From contig CBFHWU010000027.1 in NCBI GenBank assembly GCA_965659665.1, positions 144,240-208,239 of the forward strand: a DNA stretch of 64,000 bases. Direction: 5' to 3'. The position numbers and the translations under genes were made by a program. Positions within the stretch are counted from its first letter, which is position 1. Each line of letters starts with the position of its first letter. Shown piece by piece: positions 16,928 through 24,975 of this stretch. This DNA comes from CBFHWU01 sp965659665 (GTDB lineage Bacteria > Bacteroidota > Bacteroidia > Flavobacteriales > Flavobacteriaceae). The notes under the pieces are model-generated. The model was not told the DNA's origin and made no database searches. It worked only from the letters and a program-made list of their open reading frames with translations.

Positions 16928-17398
16928 TCACATTAAAGGAGGTCGATTAATTTGCTGATTGAGAGATATAAACGTTTCTGTGCGGTTAACTCCTGAAATA
17001 CCTTCGATTTTAGTGTTTAATAATTGCATCAGGTGTTCATTATTACGACAGGATAATTTGATTAAAATACTCCAGTTTCCCGTTGTGTAATGACATTCCA
17101 TCACTTCTGAAATTTTGCGAAGTTGATCTACTACTTCGGGCTTTTTCATGGCTCTGTCAAGAAAGATTCCAATAAAAGCGGTAGTAGTATGGCCAAATTT
17201 TTCTGAGTTTATTCTAATAGTTGTTCCAGAAATAAAACCTCTTGATTTAAGCTTTTTGTAGCGATGCTGAACAGATGCCCCTGAAATACATATTTCTCTT
17301 GCGATTTCTAAAAAAGGTTTGCGCGCATCTTCAGCAAGTGCCTCTAGAATTCTTAAATCAATTTTATCTAAAGATTTTATTTTGAAGGAAACATTCAT
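16928..17398 (-). CDS. Lrp/AsnC-family transcriptional regulator
   Basis: A 156-residue regulator, start ATG 17398 (MNVSFKIKSLDKIDLRILEAL). The N-terminal winged helix has the recognition helix GASVQHRYKKLKSRGFISG, then an RAM/AsnC ligand-binding domain with VMECHYTTGNWSILIKL. Such proteins form octamers that sense amino acids. The length is exactly typical. The stretch upstream of 17398 has no stop in frame for 29 codons, but the promoter at 17422-17429 shows it is not translated. It is convergent with the metallopeptidase gene at zero distance. Confidence 0.92.
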   Translation of the reverse strand: MNVSFKIKSLDKIDLRILEALAEDARKPFLEIAREICISGASVQHRYKKLKSRGFISGTTIRINSEKFGHTTTAFIGIFLDRAMKKPEVVDQLRKISEVMECHYTTGNWSILIKLSCRNNEHLMQLLNTKIEGISGVNRTETFISLNQQINRPPLM

Positions 17399-17421
17399 GG
17401 ATTTGAGAGTTTGGGGAAATT

Positions 17422-17429
17422 CAAAAGTA
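17422..17429 (-). promoter_or_regulatory. -7 promoter element for the Lrp/AsnC gene
   Basis: CAAAAGTA reads TACTTTTG on the minus strand, 23 bp upstream of the ATG at 17398. Confidence 0.4.
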
Positions 17430-17491
17430 CAACATAAACGTATAAAAACATTAAGTTTACCTTTTTCAGTCGACAATTGCTCCACTTGGTG

Positions 17492-17499
17492 TACTTTTG
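17492..17499 (+). promoter_or_regulatory. -7 promoter element for the DUF423 gene
   Basis: TACTTTTG fits TAnnTTTG, 14 bp before the ATG at 17514. No clear -33 element. Confidence 0.38.
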
Positions 17500-17513
17500 G
17501 CCAAAATAATTAA

Positions 17514-17894
17514 ATGAAAATTCGTTGGTTAAGTGTTGGGGTTTTGTTTGCTTTGACTGCGGTGATCTTAGGAGCATTATTAGCTCATTATTTAAAAGAA
17601 AAAGTTCATTTGGATTCTTTAAACTCTTTTCAAACAGGGGTTCGATACCAAATGTATCATGCATTGCTTTTAATAATAATTTCTCTTAGTTCTTATTTTT
17701 CTCACAAACAAAAAAAAATATTGTGTTATTGTATTTCCATAGGAATTCTTCTATTTTCAGGTTCAATATATTTACTTAGCCTGGATGAGTTATGGTGCGT
17801 GTCATTTTCATTTCTGGGTCCAGTTACTCCTATAGGAGGAATATTCTTGATTTACTCATGGACGCTAATGCTTGTATATAGTTTTAAAAACTAG
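17514..17894 (+). CDS. DUF423 family membrane protein
   Basis: A 126-residue protein with four hydrophobic helices, the DUF423 topology. Conserved features are the GALLAHYLKEK segment after TM1, FQTGVRYQMYHALLLI in TM2, and FLGPVTPIGGIFLIYSW near the end. Function unknown. It converges with hemD (4-bp overlap). Confidence 0.85.
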   Translation: MKIRWLSVGVLFALTAVILGALLAHYLKEKVHLDSLNSFQTGVRYQMYHALLLIIISLSSYFSHKQKKILCYCISIGILLFSGSIYLLSLDELWCVSFSFLGPVTPIGGIFLIYSWTLMLVYSFKN

Positions 17895-18637
17895 CGTTTG
17901 TTGGCGACCTGAATATACTCATCTAGTGCTTTGGTCATAGACGGATTTTCGGGGGTAGGGGCTAATATATCTATACGTAACCCTGCCTCTTTGGCAGCAG
18001 CTACTGTTGAGTTTCCAAAAACAGCAATTCGGGTGCTGTTTTGTTCAAAATCAGGAAAGTTTCTTAATAGAGACTCAATTCCAGAAGGACTAAAAAATAC
18101 CAATATGTCATAATAAACATTTCGCAGATCAGATAAATCACTAATAACCGTTTTGTAGAAAACTCCTTTCACCCAATCTATTCCTAATTTATTGAGTGAA
18201 TTTGGGATAGTTGATTTTATAACATCAGAGCAAGGAAGTAAATAAGATTCGGATTTATACTTACTCATTAAAGGAGTAAGATCCTCAAAAGCACGATTGC
18301 CTATATAAATTTTACGTTTTCGGTACACGACATATTTTTGAAGATAAAAAGCGACAGCTTCCGACTGACAAAAATATTTTAAAGTGCTCGGAATGGGATA
18401 ACGAAGTTCTTCGGCTAATCTGAAAAAATGGTCAATGGCATTTCGACTTGTGAAAATGATAGCAGTGAATTTAGTGATGTCAATTTTTTGATGCCTTACT
18501 TCACGAGAAGAAACACCTTCAACATGAATAAATGGACGAAAATCAATTGCGACTTTTCGCCTTTCAATAAGTTGATTGTAAGGAGAGTTGTCTATTGACG
18601 GCTCAGGTTGCGATACAAGGATGGTTTTAACCTTCAT
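17891..18637 (-). CDS. hemD: Uroporphyrinogen-III synthase
   Basis: A 248-residue HemD-type protein. It starts MKVKTILVSQPEP and has two Rossmann-like halves; IIFTSRNAIDHFF is the conserved interdomain motif and ILVFFSPSGIESLL its counterpart in the second half. It closes hydroxymethylbilane to uroporphyrinogen III in tetrapyrrole synthesis. It lies 21 bp downstream of the DUF4271 gene and is probably cotranscribed with it. Confidence 0.9.
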   Translation of the reverse strand: MKVKTILVSQPEPSIDNSPYNQLIERRKVAIDFRPFIHVEGVSSREVRHQKIDITKFTAIIFTSRNAIDHFFRLAEELRYPIPSTLKYFCQSEAVAFYLQKYVVYRKRKIYIGNRAFEDLTPLMSKYKSESYLLPCSDVIKSTIPNSLNKLGIDWVKGVFYKTVISDLSDLRNVYYDILVFFSPSGIESLLRNFPDFEQNSTRIAVFGNSTVAAAKEAGLRIDILAPTPENPSMTKALDEYIQVANKR

Positions 18638-18658
18638 AAAATGATATTCGAATCGTTG

Positions 18659-19297
18659 CTATATTATACCTAAAGTAATGATCCATATAGGGGCAATTTC
18701 AAAAATGCAAATATATAAAATAAAATAAAATTTATTGTTTCTCCAAAGTGTCTCATTTCTTCGAATCACAGAAAAGTATCCAAACAAAAAAAGGATAAGA
18801 TTTAAACCTAAAACAATTGTTATAAAGATAAATTTTGAAAACGGTAGATAATAGGTAATAAATAAAAACAAAAAAAGCATTAAACTTATTTTTCCTCTCA
18901 GTGACAATCTATAGGATAGAATTTGATGAAATACGTTGAGTTTTTTGAAATAAAAAAATAATACATATTCCAATGTGTAGCGTAAAAGCCAATATGTTGA
19001 CCATGCTGCTAAGATCAGCTCTATTTTGAAGTTGAGTTTTGGCTTGTATTGATAGATGACCAAAAAAAATGCTGCACTAAAGACTAATCCTCTAAACAAA
19101 AACAACAAAAATGAAATTAGACTTAATTTCTTAAAATGAGATTGATAATTAAATGGGCCGTAACTCTCAAACCTCCAAAAACAAGTTAAACTTGAAAAAA
19201 CCACGGGATTAAAAAGGCGGATTAATACAAGAATACCAAAAATAAGGAGGAAATATAGACTAGTGGCATTTGAAGAATTAATAAAAGCAATATTCAT
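18659..19297 (-). CDS. DUF4271 family membrane protein
   Basis: A 212-residue protein with about six TM helices; the internal LRYTLEYVLFFYFKKL and FLLFLFRGLVF regions fit DUF4271, a family next to hemD in Flavobacteriia. Function unknown; a link to haem or membrane is only by neighbourhood. Its promoter (TACTTTTG at 19302-19309, minus strand) lies only 4 bp upstream of the ATG, which suggests a leaderless mRNA. Confidence 0.75.
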   Translation of the reverse strand: MNIAFINSSNATSLYFLLIFGILVLIRLFNPVVFSSLTCFWRFESYGPFNYQSHFKKLSLISFLLFLFRGLVFSAAFFLVIYQYKPKLNFKIELILAAWSTYWLLRYTLEYVLFFYFKKLNVFHQILSYRLSLRGKISLMLFLFLFITYYLPFSKFIFITIVLGLNLILFLFGYFSVIRRNETLWRNNKFYFILYICIFEIAPIWIITLGII

Positions 19298-19301
19298 CCT
19301 A

Positions 19302-19309
19302 CAAAAGTA
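19302..19309 (-). promoter_or_regulatory. -7 promoter element for DUF4271-hemD
   Basis: CAAAAGTA reads TACTTTTG on the minus strand, with only four bases before the ATG at 19297. Transcription would begin at or next to the start codon. Confidence 0.42.
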
Positions 19310-19346
19310 TCAAATTAAGAGGCACTGTCAGACTTGATTAAATCCC

Positions 19347-19354
19347 TATTTTTG
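19347..19354 (+). promoter_or_regulatory. -7 promoter element for the glycosyltransferase-dihydroorotase operon
   Basis: TATTTTTG fits TAnnTTTG, 15 bp before the ATG at 19370. Confidence 0.38.
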
Positions 19355-19369
19355 CGTAGTATAAAAGTA

Positions 19370-20126
19370 ATGAATAAAACACTCATCATTGTTCCTACGT
19401 TTAATGAAGCTGAAAATATTCAGTCTCTTGTACATTGTGTGATGGGAATTGATGCTTCCTACTCACTTCTTGTGGTTGACGATAATTCGCCAGATGGAAC
19501 TAAAGACCTGGTGGGAAACCTCCAAAAAAAATACCCTCAAAGACTGTTTTTAGAAGTCAGAGAAAAAAAAACAGGGCTAGGGGCTGCTTATGTCCACGGT
19601 TTTCAATGGGCAATCAAACACAATTACGAATTTATTGTTGAAATGGATGCTGATTTTTCTCACAACCCTTATGACATTCAAAAACTTTTAGCTCCTTTAC
19701 AAAACGATCAAGCAGATTTTTCTGTAGGGTCTCGCTACAAAAAAGGAATTCAAGTCGTTAACTGGCCACTGAACAGAATTATACTTTCCATTAGTGCATC
19801 TTTTTATGTTCGTCTTATCACTTGTTTACCCATTCGTGATACAACTGCAGGCTTTGTATCCCATTCGTGATACAACTGCAGGCTTTGTAGCATATCGACG
19901 CGAAGTTTTAGCTTCTATTGATTTGCATAACATCAGATTTAATGGCTATGCATTTCAAGTTGAAATGAAATTTAAGGCTTGGAAAAAAGGGTTTCGCTTC
20001 ATTGAAATCCCCATTACATTTAAAGACAGAGAGCATGGAACCTCTAAAATGAATATGTCCATAGTTAATGAAGCTATATTTGGTATTGTAGCTATGAAAA
20101 TTAAAAGTATGCGAAATAAGTTATGA
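19370..20126 (+). pseudogene. Polyprenol monophosphomannose synthase-like GT2, broken by a 31-bp tandem duplication
   Basis: The reading begins at ATG 19370 (MNKTLIIVPTFNEAENIQ) with VVDDNSPDGT, EMDADFSHNP and VGSRYKKG, the motifs of Dpm1-type GT2 enzymes that make polyprenyl-phosphate mannose from GDP-mannose. At 19829-19890 a block of 30 bases is repeated with a 31-base period, which shifts the frame; the first frame stops at 19868-19870. The second frame resumes with LPIRDTTAGFVAYRREVL and ends at 20126. Removing one repeat unit restores an intact protein of 241 residues, the normal family length. The pyrC-like gene overlaps its end by 4 bp. Either a recent inactivating duplication or an assembly error. 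Confidence 0.85.
19829..19889 (+). repeat. Direct tandem repeat, 2 x 30 bp, period 31, inside the GT2 gene
   Basis: The 30-base block beginning CCCATTCGTGATACAACTGC occurs at 19829-19858 and again at 19860-19889, with one T between. Both encode IRDTTAGFV, a conserved Dpm1 segment, so one is a copy of the other. The period of 31 is not a multiple of three. Confidence 0.97.
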
Positions 20127-21457
20127 AAAAAACACTAATTAGAGGAGCAAAAGTCGTAAATGAAGGCACACTGGAAAAACTAGACATCTTAATTCATGGA
20201 GATACTATTCTTAAAATAGGGGTTGATATTAACGAATTTTCCGATGTCATTATTGATGCCAGAGGTCTTTATGCTTTACCAGGATTAATTGATGATCAAG
20301 TTCATTTTCGTGAACCTGGCTTGACCCACAAAGCAACCATAGAGAGTGAATCTAAAGCGGCGATAGCAGGTGGTATTACCTCTTTCATCGAAATGCCTAA
20401 TACTACCCCCCAAACTACTACGCATTTTCATTATCGCCAGAAAATGAAAATTGCCAAAGAAACTTCATGGGCTAATTATGGTTTTATGTTTGGTGGAACC
20501 AATGACAATTTGGATGAAATATTAAAAATTGACCCAAAAACTGTTCCTGCTCTAAAGTTGTTTTTAGGATCATCAACAGGGAACATGCTAGTTGATGACC
20601 CTCAGGTTTTAGAATCGATCTTTTCGAAAACTCGCCTTCCGATAGCTGTTCATTGTGAAGATGAAGCTACCATACGAGCCAATTTAAAGCTGAAAATGGA
20701 AGAGTTTGGAGAGGACATACCCCTACAAGAACACCCAAATATTCGATCTGAAGAAGCTTGTTATAAATCCTCTTCGAGAGCCGTTAAACTAGCAAAAAAA
20801 ACCAATGCGCGACTCCATGTTTTTCATCTATCAACAGCCAAAGAAACACAATTATTTGAGTCAAAAAAGGCGATTAAAGAAAAAAATATAACAGCCGAAG
20901 TGTGTATACATCATTTGTGGTTTTCGGATGAAGATTACGCCTCAAAAGGGACACATATCAAATGGAATCCAGCAGTAAAAACAACGCTTGACCGAGATGG
21001 TCTTTGGACAGCTTTGATCGATGGTAGAATTGATATAATTGCAACTGATCATGCTCCTCATACATTAAATGAAAAAAATAATGTTTATACAAAAGCTCCC
21101 TCTGGAGGGCCTATGGTGCAACATGCCCTATTGGTGCTATTAGAATGCTTCAAAAAAGGAAAAATATCACTGGAACTAATAGTCGAAAAAATGTGTCATA
21201 ATCCAGCACTACTTTTCGATATTGATAAAAGAGGATATTTAAGAGAGGGATACTTTGCCGATATTGTATTAGTGGATTTAGAAGCTCAACAAAAAGTTAC
21301 TAAATCATCCTTACTTTATCAGTGTGGCTGGTCACCATTGGAAGGTACCACTTTTCATTCGAAGATAACCCATACATTTGTGAACGGAAATTTAGCCTAT
21401 CAGCTTGGAAAAATAAGTAGTAAACCCAATGTTATGGCATTAACTTTTGACCGATGA
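20123..21457 (+). CDS. pyrC: Dihydroorotase-family amidohydrolase
   Basis: A 444-residue TIM-barrel amidohydrolase. Metal-site motifs are LIDDQVHFREPG near residues 55-66, VHCEDEATIR with a histidine near 175, HVFHLSTAKE and IATDHAPHT with the catalytic Asp. MPNTTPQT is a dihydroorotase signature. Dihydroorotase closes carbamoyl-aspartate in pyrimidine synthesis. The usual HxH of strand 1 is QVH here, so one zinc ligand is missing; I believe this variant is common in Bacteroidetes homologues, but catalysis may differ. It overlaps the broken glycosyltransferase by 4 bp and the DUF4296 lipoprotein gene by 4 bp. Confidence 0.85.
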   Translation: MKKTLIRGAKVVNEGTLEKLDILIHGDTILKIGVDINEFSDVIIDARGLYALPGLIDDQVHFREPGLTHKATIESESKAAIAGGITSFIEMPNTTPQTTTHFHYRQKMKIAKETSWANYGFMFGGTNDNLDEILKIDPKTVPALKLFLGSSTGNMLVDDPQVLESIFSKTRLPIAVHCEDEATIRANLKLKMEEFGEDIPLQEHPNIRSEEACYKSSSRAVKLAKKTNARLHVFHLSTAKETQLFESKKAIKEKNITAEVCIHHLWFSDEDYASKGTHIKWNPAVKTTLDRDGLWTALIDGRIDIIATDHAPHTLNEKNNVYTKAPSGGPMVQHALLVLLECFKKGKISLELIVEKMCHNPALLFDIDKRGYLREGYFADIVLVDLEAQQKVTKSSLLYQCGWSPLEGTTFHSKITHTFVNGNLAYQLGKISSKPNVMALTFDR

Positions 21458-21882
21458 AATATTTTCTAGTCTTTATTGTATCAGTTTTTATGGGGTGTGA
21501 ATCTTCAAGATTTAAAAAGCCAGATAATTTGATGTCCGAACAACAAATGATAGATTTTTTATCTGATTTAATGGTATTAAATGCTTCTAGAAATTTTAGA
21601 ATTCAACGAGATAACTCAAAGTATTTCGTATCGGATAGTGTTTTATATGCTTTTCATAAAGTGGATAGTGTACAATTTGCAGACAGCAACCGCTATTATG
21701 CTTCAAAACCTAAACGCTATGAACGTATTATTAGCCGTGCTCAAGCTCGAATTAATTCTCTTAACGGAGAGGTTCAGCAACAAATCGACGAAGAAAAATT
21801 GATAAAAAAAACAAAGCTCAACCGAAAGGACTCTATTAATTCAGACTTCCCAGTTAAACTTTCAGAGCCAATTAAACGGTAA
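21454..21882 (+). CDS. DUF4296 lipoprotein
   Basis: A 142-residue protein with a short type II signal peptide and lipobox ending in FMGC (Cys15), followed by a helical domain including MSEQQMIDFLSDLMVLNASR, which matches DUF4296. It is regularly downstream of the dihydroorotase gene in Flavobacteriia. Function unknown. It overlaps the dihydroorotase stop by 4 bp (ATGA). Confidence 0.8.
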   Translation: MKYFLVFIVSVFMGCESSRFKKPDNLMSEQQMIDFLSDLMVLNASRNFRIQRDNSKYFVSDSVLYAFHKVDSVQFADSNRYYASKPKRYERIISRAQARINSLNGEVQQQIDEEKLIKKTKLNRKDSINSDFPVKLSEPIKR

Positions 21883-21927
21883 CGCTAAATTATTTTTATT
21901 CTTCTTTTAAGATTCGACTTTGGGGTA

Positions 21928-21935
21928 TATATTTG
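21928..21935 (+). promoter_or_regulatory. -7 promoter element for tyrS
   Basis: TATATTTG fits TAnnTTTG, 14 bp upstream of the tyrS ATG at 21950. Confidence 0.42.
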
Positions 21936-21949
21936 ACAAAAACTAGATT

Positions 21950-23245
21950 ATGTTAGAAGGGTTTGTAGAAGAGTTACAGTGGAGAGGTCTGATTCATGAT
22001 ATCATGCCAGAAACAGCAAATGAACTATCAAAATCATCTATGACTGGATATATTGGTTTTGATCCTACAGCAGATTCACTACATATTGGAAGTTTGGTGC
22101 AAATTATGATTTTAATGCACTTTCAACGTGCAGGTCACAAACCTATCGCTTTGGTAGGAGGTGCAACGGGAATGATTGGTGATCCCTCAGGCAAATCTGC
22201 TGAACGAAACCTTTTAACTCCTGCTGCACTCAATCATAATATTCAATCCCTAAAGAATCAATTAGCTCAATTTTTAGATTTCGAAAGTAGGGCATCCAAT
22301 GCCGCTGAATTGGTGAATAATTATGATTGGATGCAGTCGTTTTCTCTCATAGATTTTATTCGAGATATTGGAAAACATCTCACCGTCAATTACATGATGG
22401 CTAAAGACTCTGTAAAAAAAAGATTAGGATCTGAATCTAAGGAAGGGATGTCATTCACAGAGTTTTCCTATCAACTCATTCAGGGATATGATTTCCTCCA
22501 TCTTTATCAGCACCATAATTGTAAAATCCAAATGGGAGGGAGTGATCAGTGGGGTAATATCACTACCGGAACGGAATTAATTCGCCGTAAAACAGGAGGT
22601 AAAGCTTATGCAATTACATGCCCTTTAATCACCAAATCAGATGGCACTAAATTTGGGAAAACGGAAGGCGGAAACGTTTGGTTAGACAAATCCAAAACCT
22701 CACCCTACAAATTTTATCAATATTGGTTAAATGCGTCGGATGATGATGCTGAAAATTACATCAAAATATTTACATTTTTATCGAAGGAAGAAATACAAGA
22801 GTTAGTTCTTGCTCATCACAAGGCCCCTCATTTACGAACACTCCAACACAAAATCGCTAACGAAATTACTGCGATGGTACATTCTCAACTAGAAGTCGAC
22901 CGTGCTATTCAGGCCTCTCAAATTCTTTTCGGAAAAGCTACTTCCAATGAATTAAAATCATTAGATGAACAAACTTTTTTAGAGGTATTTGAAGGAGTTC
23001 CACAACAAATAATTCGACGGGCTGATTTACAGGCAGGAATAGATAGTATATTATTTTTATCTGATCAAACAGGATTTTTAAAATCAAAAGGGGAAGCTCG
23101 TAGGGCTCTGCAAGAAAATTCTATTTCCATAAATAAAGAAAAAATACATCTTGAATATCGCCTTTCAACCCAAGATTTGTTATGCGATCGTTATGTTCTT
23201 ATTCAGCGAGGCAAAAAAAACTATTTCCTTGTTATTATTAGCTAA
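21950..23245 (+). CDS. tyrS: Tyrosine--tRNA ligase
   Basis: A 431-residue TyrRS. The class I HIGH-type motif is DPTADSLHIGSL near residues 36-47, QMGGSDQWGNIT is the tyrosine-binding helix, and KFGKTEGG stands for KMSKS. A C-terminal S4 RNA-binding domain (residues ~360-431, with SKGEARRALQENSISIN) follows. It charges tRNA-Tyr. The end overlaps the convergent LuxE-like gene by 8 bp. Confidence 0.97.
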   Translation: MLEGFVEELQWRGLIHDIMPETANELSKSSMTGYIGFDPTADSLHIGSLVQIMILMHFQRAGHKPIALVGGATGMIGDPSGKSAERNLLTPAALNHNIQSLKNQLAQFLDFESRASNAAELVNNYDWMQSFSLIDFIRDIGKHLTVNYMMAKDSVKKRLGSESKEGMSFTEFSYQLIQGYDFLHLYQHHNCKIQMGGSDQWGNITTGTELIRRKTGGKAYAITCPLITKSDGTKFGKTEGGNVWLDKSKTSPYKFYQYWLNASDDDAENYIKIFTFLSKEEIQELVLAHHKAPHLRTLQHKIANEITAMVHSQLEVDRAIQASQILFGKATSNELKSLDEQTFLEVFEGVPQQIIRRADLQAGIDSILFLSDQTGFLKSKGEARRALQENSISINKEKIHLEYRLSTQDLLCDRYVLIQRGKKNYFLVIIS

Positions 23246-24182
23246 CCATCAAATTACAACCTCTTATGTCAGCTTGGTCAAATCGACCTAAAACTTCAAA
23301 ACGATTGTCATCAAATACTCGTCCGAGATCCTGAGTGGCTATAAAAGCACATGAGTTTCGGTTAGCCAAATCGATAATATTTAATCCGCCGGCCCCCGTC
23401 GTTTGTACATTTAAGGGATCATTAGTTTTTCGAATGAAAACTCTCGCCCATGGAGGAAGGCTAAAAATTCCATTTATGGCATAGGCTTGTGAAAGCAACT
23501 CCGTCATTCCGTATTCCGAATAAATATCGTTCACTCCCAATCCTTTTTTTAAAATGGTGTAAAGTTCCTCTTTGATCAATTCTTTACGTCTTCCTTTCAT
23601 TCCTCCTGTTTCAATAATTTGGGTATGGATTAACTTTTGAGGAAATTGTTCAATAAAATCGAGCAGTGCATAAGAAACCCCCCACAAAAGAGTTTTTTGG
23701 TTTCTATTTTCAAGTGCTCTTAAAATATTGTTTAATTCTTCTAAATTAGATAAGTAAAAACCGCTTTCCTCTTTGTCAGACATGACGATCAAATCATCAA
23801 CCATATGAATTAATGATGATTCACCTTGTTCAAGGTAATTGGGAAGTAATCCTAAAATAACATAATCTGTAACATTGCCAAAAAAGTGAGAAAATCCGTT
23901 TCGAAAACTCCAAGAATACAAATCGATTTCCGTTACATAATGCACACTTTTTTTTCCTTCAGTACCGCTGCTTTTAAAAACATGATGGCATGGAGCATTA
24001 GAGCTTATGATTTTGTGCGTTTTATAAAATTCAATGGGTAAAAAAGGGATCTGGGTGACTGAGCTGATATCGCAGGCTTGAACATTAATCAAATCACAAA
24101 AGGATCGATATACGGAATTCTTTTCGAATTGAAATTTGAAAAGTGATAAAGCTTCCGATTCAAAATTTTTGTAATTTACCAT
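23238..24182 (-). CDS. LuxE/PaaK-like acyl-protein synthetase family protein
   Basis: A 314-residue protein of the ANL-related LuxE family. Visible motifs are FKSSGTEGKKSVHYV, which is the phosphate-binding loop, WGVSYALLDFIEQFP, and DIYSEYGMTELLSQAYA, the adenylate-forming YGMTE motif. LuxE proteins activate fatty acids as acyl-AMP and pass them on. The lux reductase LuxC and luciferase genes are absent, so a role in light production is not supported; in Bacteroidetes the family is annotated only as acyl transferase. It is convergent with tyrS and divergent from the response regulator gene. Confidence 0.8.
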   Translation of the reverse strand: MVNYKNFESEALSLFKFQFEKNSVYRSFCDLINVQACDISSVTQIPFLPIEFYKTHKIISSNAPCHHVFKSSGTEGKKSVHYVTEIDLYSWSFRNGFSHFFGNVTDYVILGLLPNYLEQGESSLIHMVDDLIVMSDKEESGFYLSNLEELNNILRALENRNQKTLLWGVSYALLDFIEQFPQKLIHTQIIETGGMKGRRKELIKEELYTILKKGLGVNDIYSEYGMTELLSQAYAINGIFSLPPWARVFIRKTNDPLNVQTTGAGGLNIIDLANRNSCAFIATQDLGRVFDDNRFEVLGRFDQADIRGCNLMVS

Positions 24183-24193
24183 ATATTCAGTAT

Positions 24194-24201
24194 CAAAAAT
24201 A
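24194..24201 (-). promoter_or_regulatory. -7 promoter element for the LuxE-like gene
   Basis: CAAAAATA reads TATTTTTG on the minus strand, 11 bp upstream of the ATG at 24182. Confidence 0.38.
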
Positions 24202-24294
24202 AGGAATCCCTAAGAAAGCGTTGACATAAAATCATTGTAAATTAAGTAAAACGAATTAAATTTTATTTAATTTAGCTACCCATAAAACCTCAAA

Positions 24295-24975
24295 ATGAAA
24301 AAAAAACACACTCGGATTTTAATCGCAGATGACGAACCTGATATTTTAGAAATCTTAAGTTATAATCTTATTGCTGAGGGGTATCAAGTTAGTACAGCAA
24401 AAAATGGACTAGAGGTCCTAAACAAAATGAATAAGCCTTATCCACATCTGTTAATTCTCGATGTAATGATGCCCGAAATGGATGGCATTGAAACTTGTGA
24501 ACGCTTACGTAAAAACCCTGAACTCAATGATCTCATTATAGTTTTTTTAACAGCGAGAAACGAAGATTACTCCCAAGTCGCGGGGTTAGAAGCTGGAGCT
24601 GATGATTATATTTCAAAGCCCGTAAAACCAAAAGTGCTTCTAAGCAAAATCAAAGCTTTGTTAAGACGTTTTAAATCAAATGAAGTGGACCAAATTATTG
24701 TGGCAGGAGATTTGATCATCAATCGCGAAAAATATAAAATATCTTATCATGGAAATGAGTTTTTTTTACCAAGAAAAGAATTTGAGCTTTTATCTTTATT
24801 AGCTTCCAAACCTGATAAAGTTTTTCAGCGCGAGGAAATTTTAAATGTTGTTTGGGGTAATGAAGTTATTGTTGGCGGACGTACTATAGATGTTCATATT
24901 CGAAAACTTCGTGAAAAAATAGGAGATCAACATTTTAAAACAGTTAAAGGGGTTGGGTATAAATTTGTTTGCTAA
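24295..24975 (+). CDS. OmpR/PhoB-family response regulator
   Basis: A 226-residue regulator. The receiver domain has the acidic pair in IADDEP (Asp12, Asp13), the phospho-acceptor in LLILDVMMPEMDG (Asp56) and the lysine in YISKPVKP. The C-terminal winged helix contains GGRTIDVHIRKLREKIG and ends with VKGVGYKFVC, typical OmpR/PhoB DNA-binding features. The histidine kinase gene overlaps by 7 bp. Together they resemble PhoB/PhoR of Bacteroidetes; phosphate as the signal is not shown by the sequence. Confidence 0.93.
   Translation: MKKKHTRILIADDEPDILEILSYNLIAEGYQVSTAKNGLEVLNKMNKPYPHLLILDVMMPEMDGIETCERLRKNPELNDLIIVFLTARNEDYSQVAGLEAGADDYISKPVKPKVLLSKIKALLRRFKSNEVDQIIVAGDLIINREKYKISYHGNEFFLPRKEFELLSLLASKPDKVFQREEILNVVWGNEVIVGGRTIDVHIRKLREKIGDQHFKTVKGVGYKFVC

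Noticed and set aside
19370..20126. Programmed ribosomal frameshift in the glycosyltransferase
   Set aside because: No slippery heptamer or downstream structure is needed: the two frames meet at an exact 31-bp duplication, and the IRDTTAGFV residues are encoded twice.
23238..24182. Bioluminescence locus
   Set aside because: A LuxE-like gene alone is present; there are no luxA, luxB, luxC or luxD neighbours.
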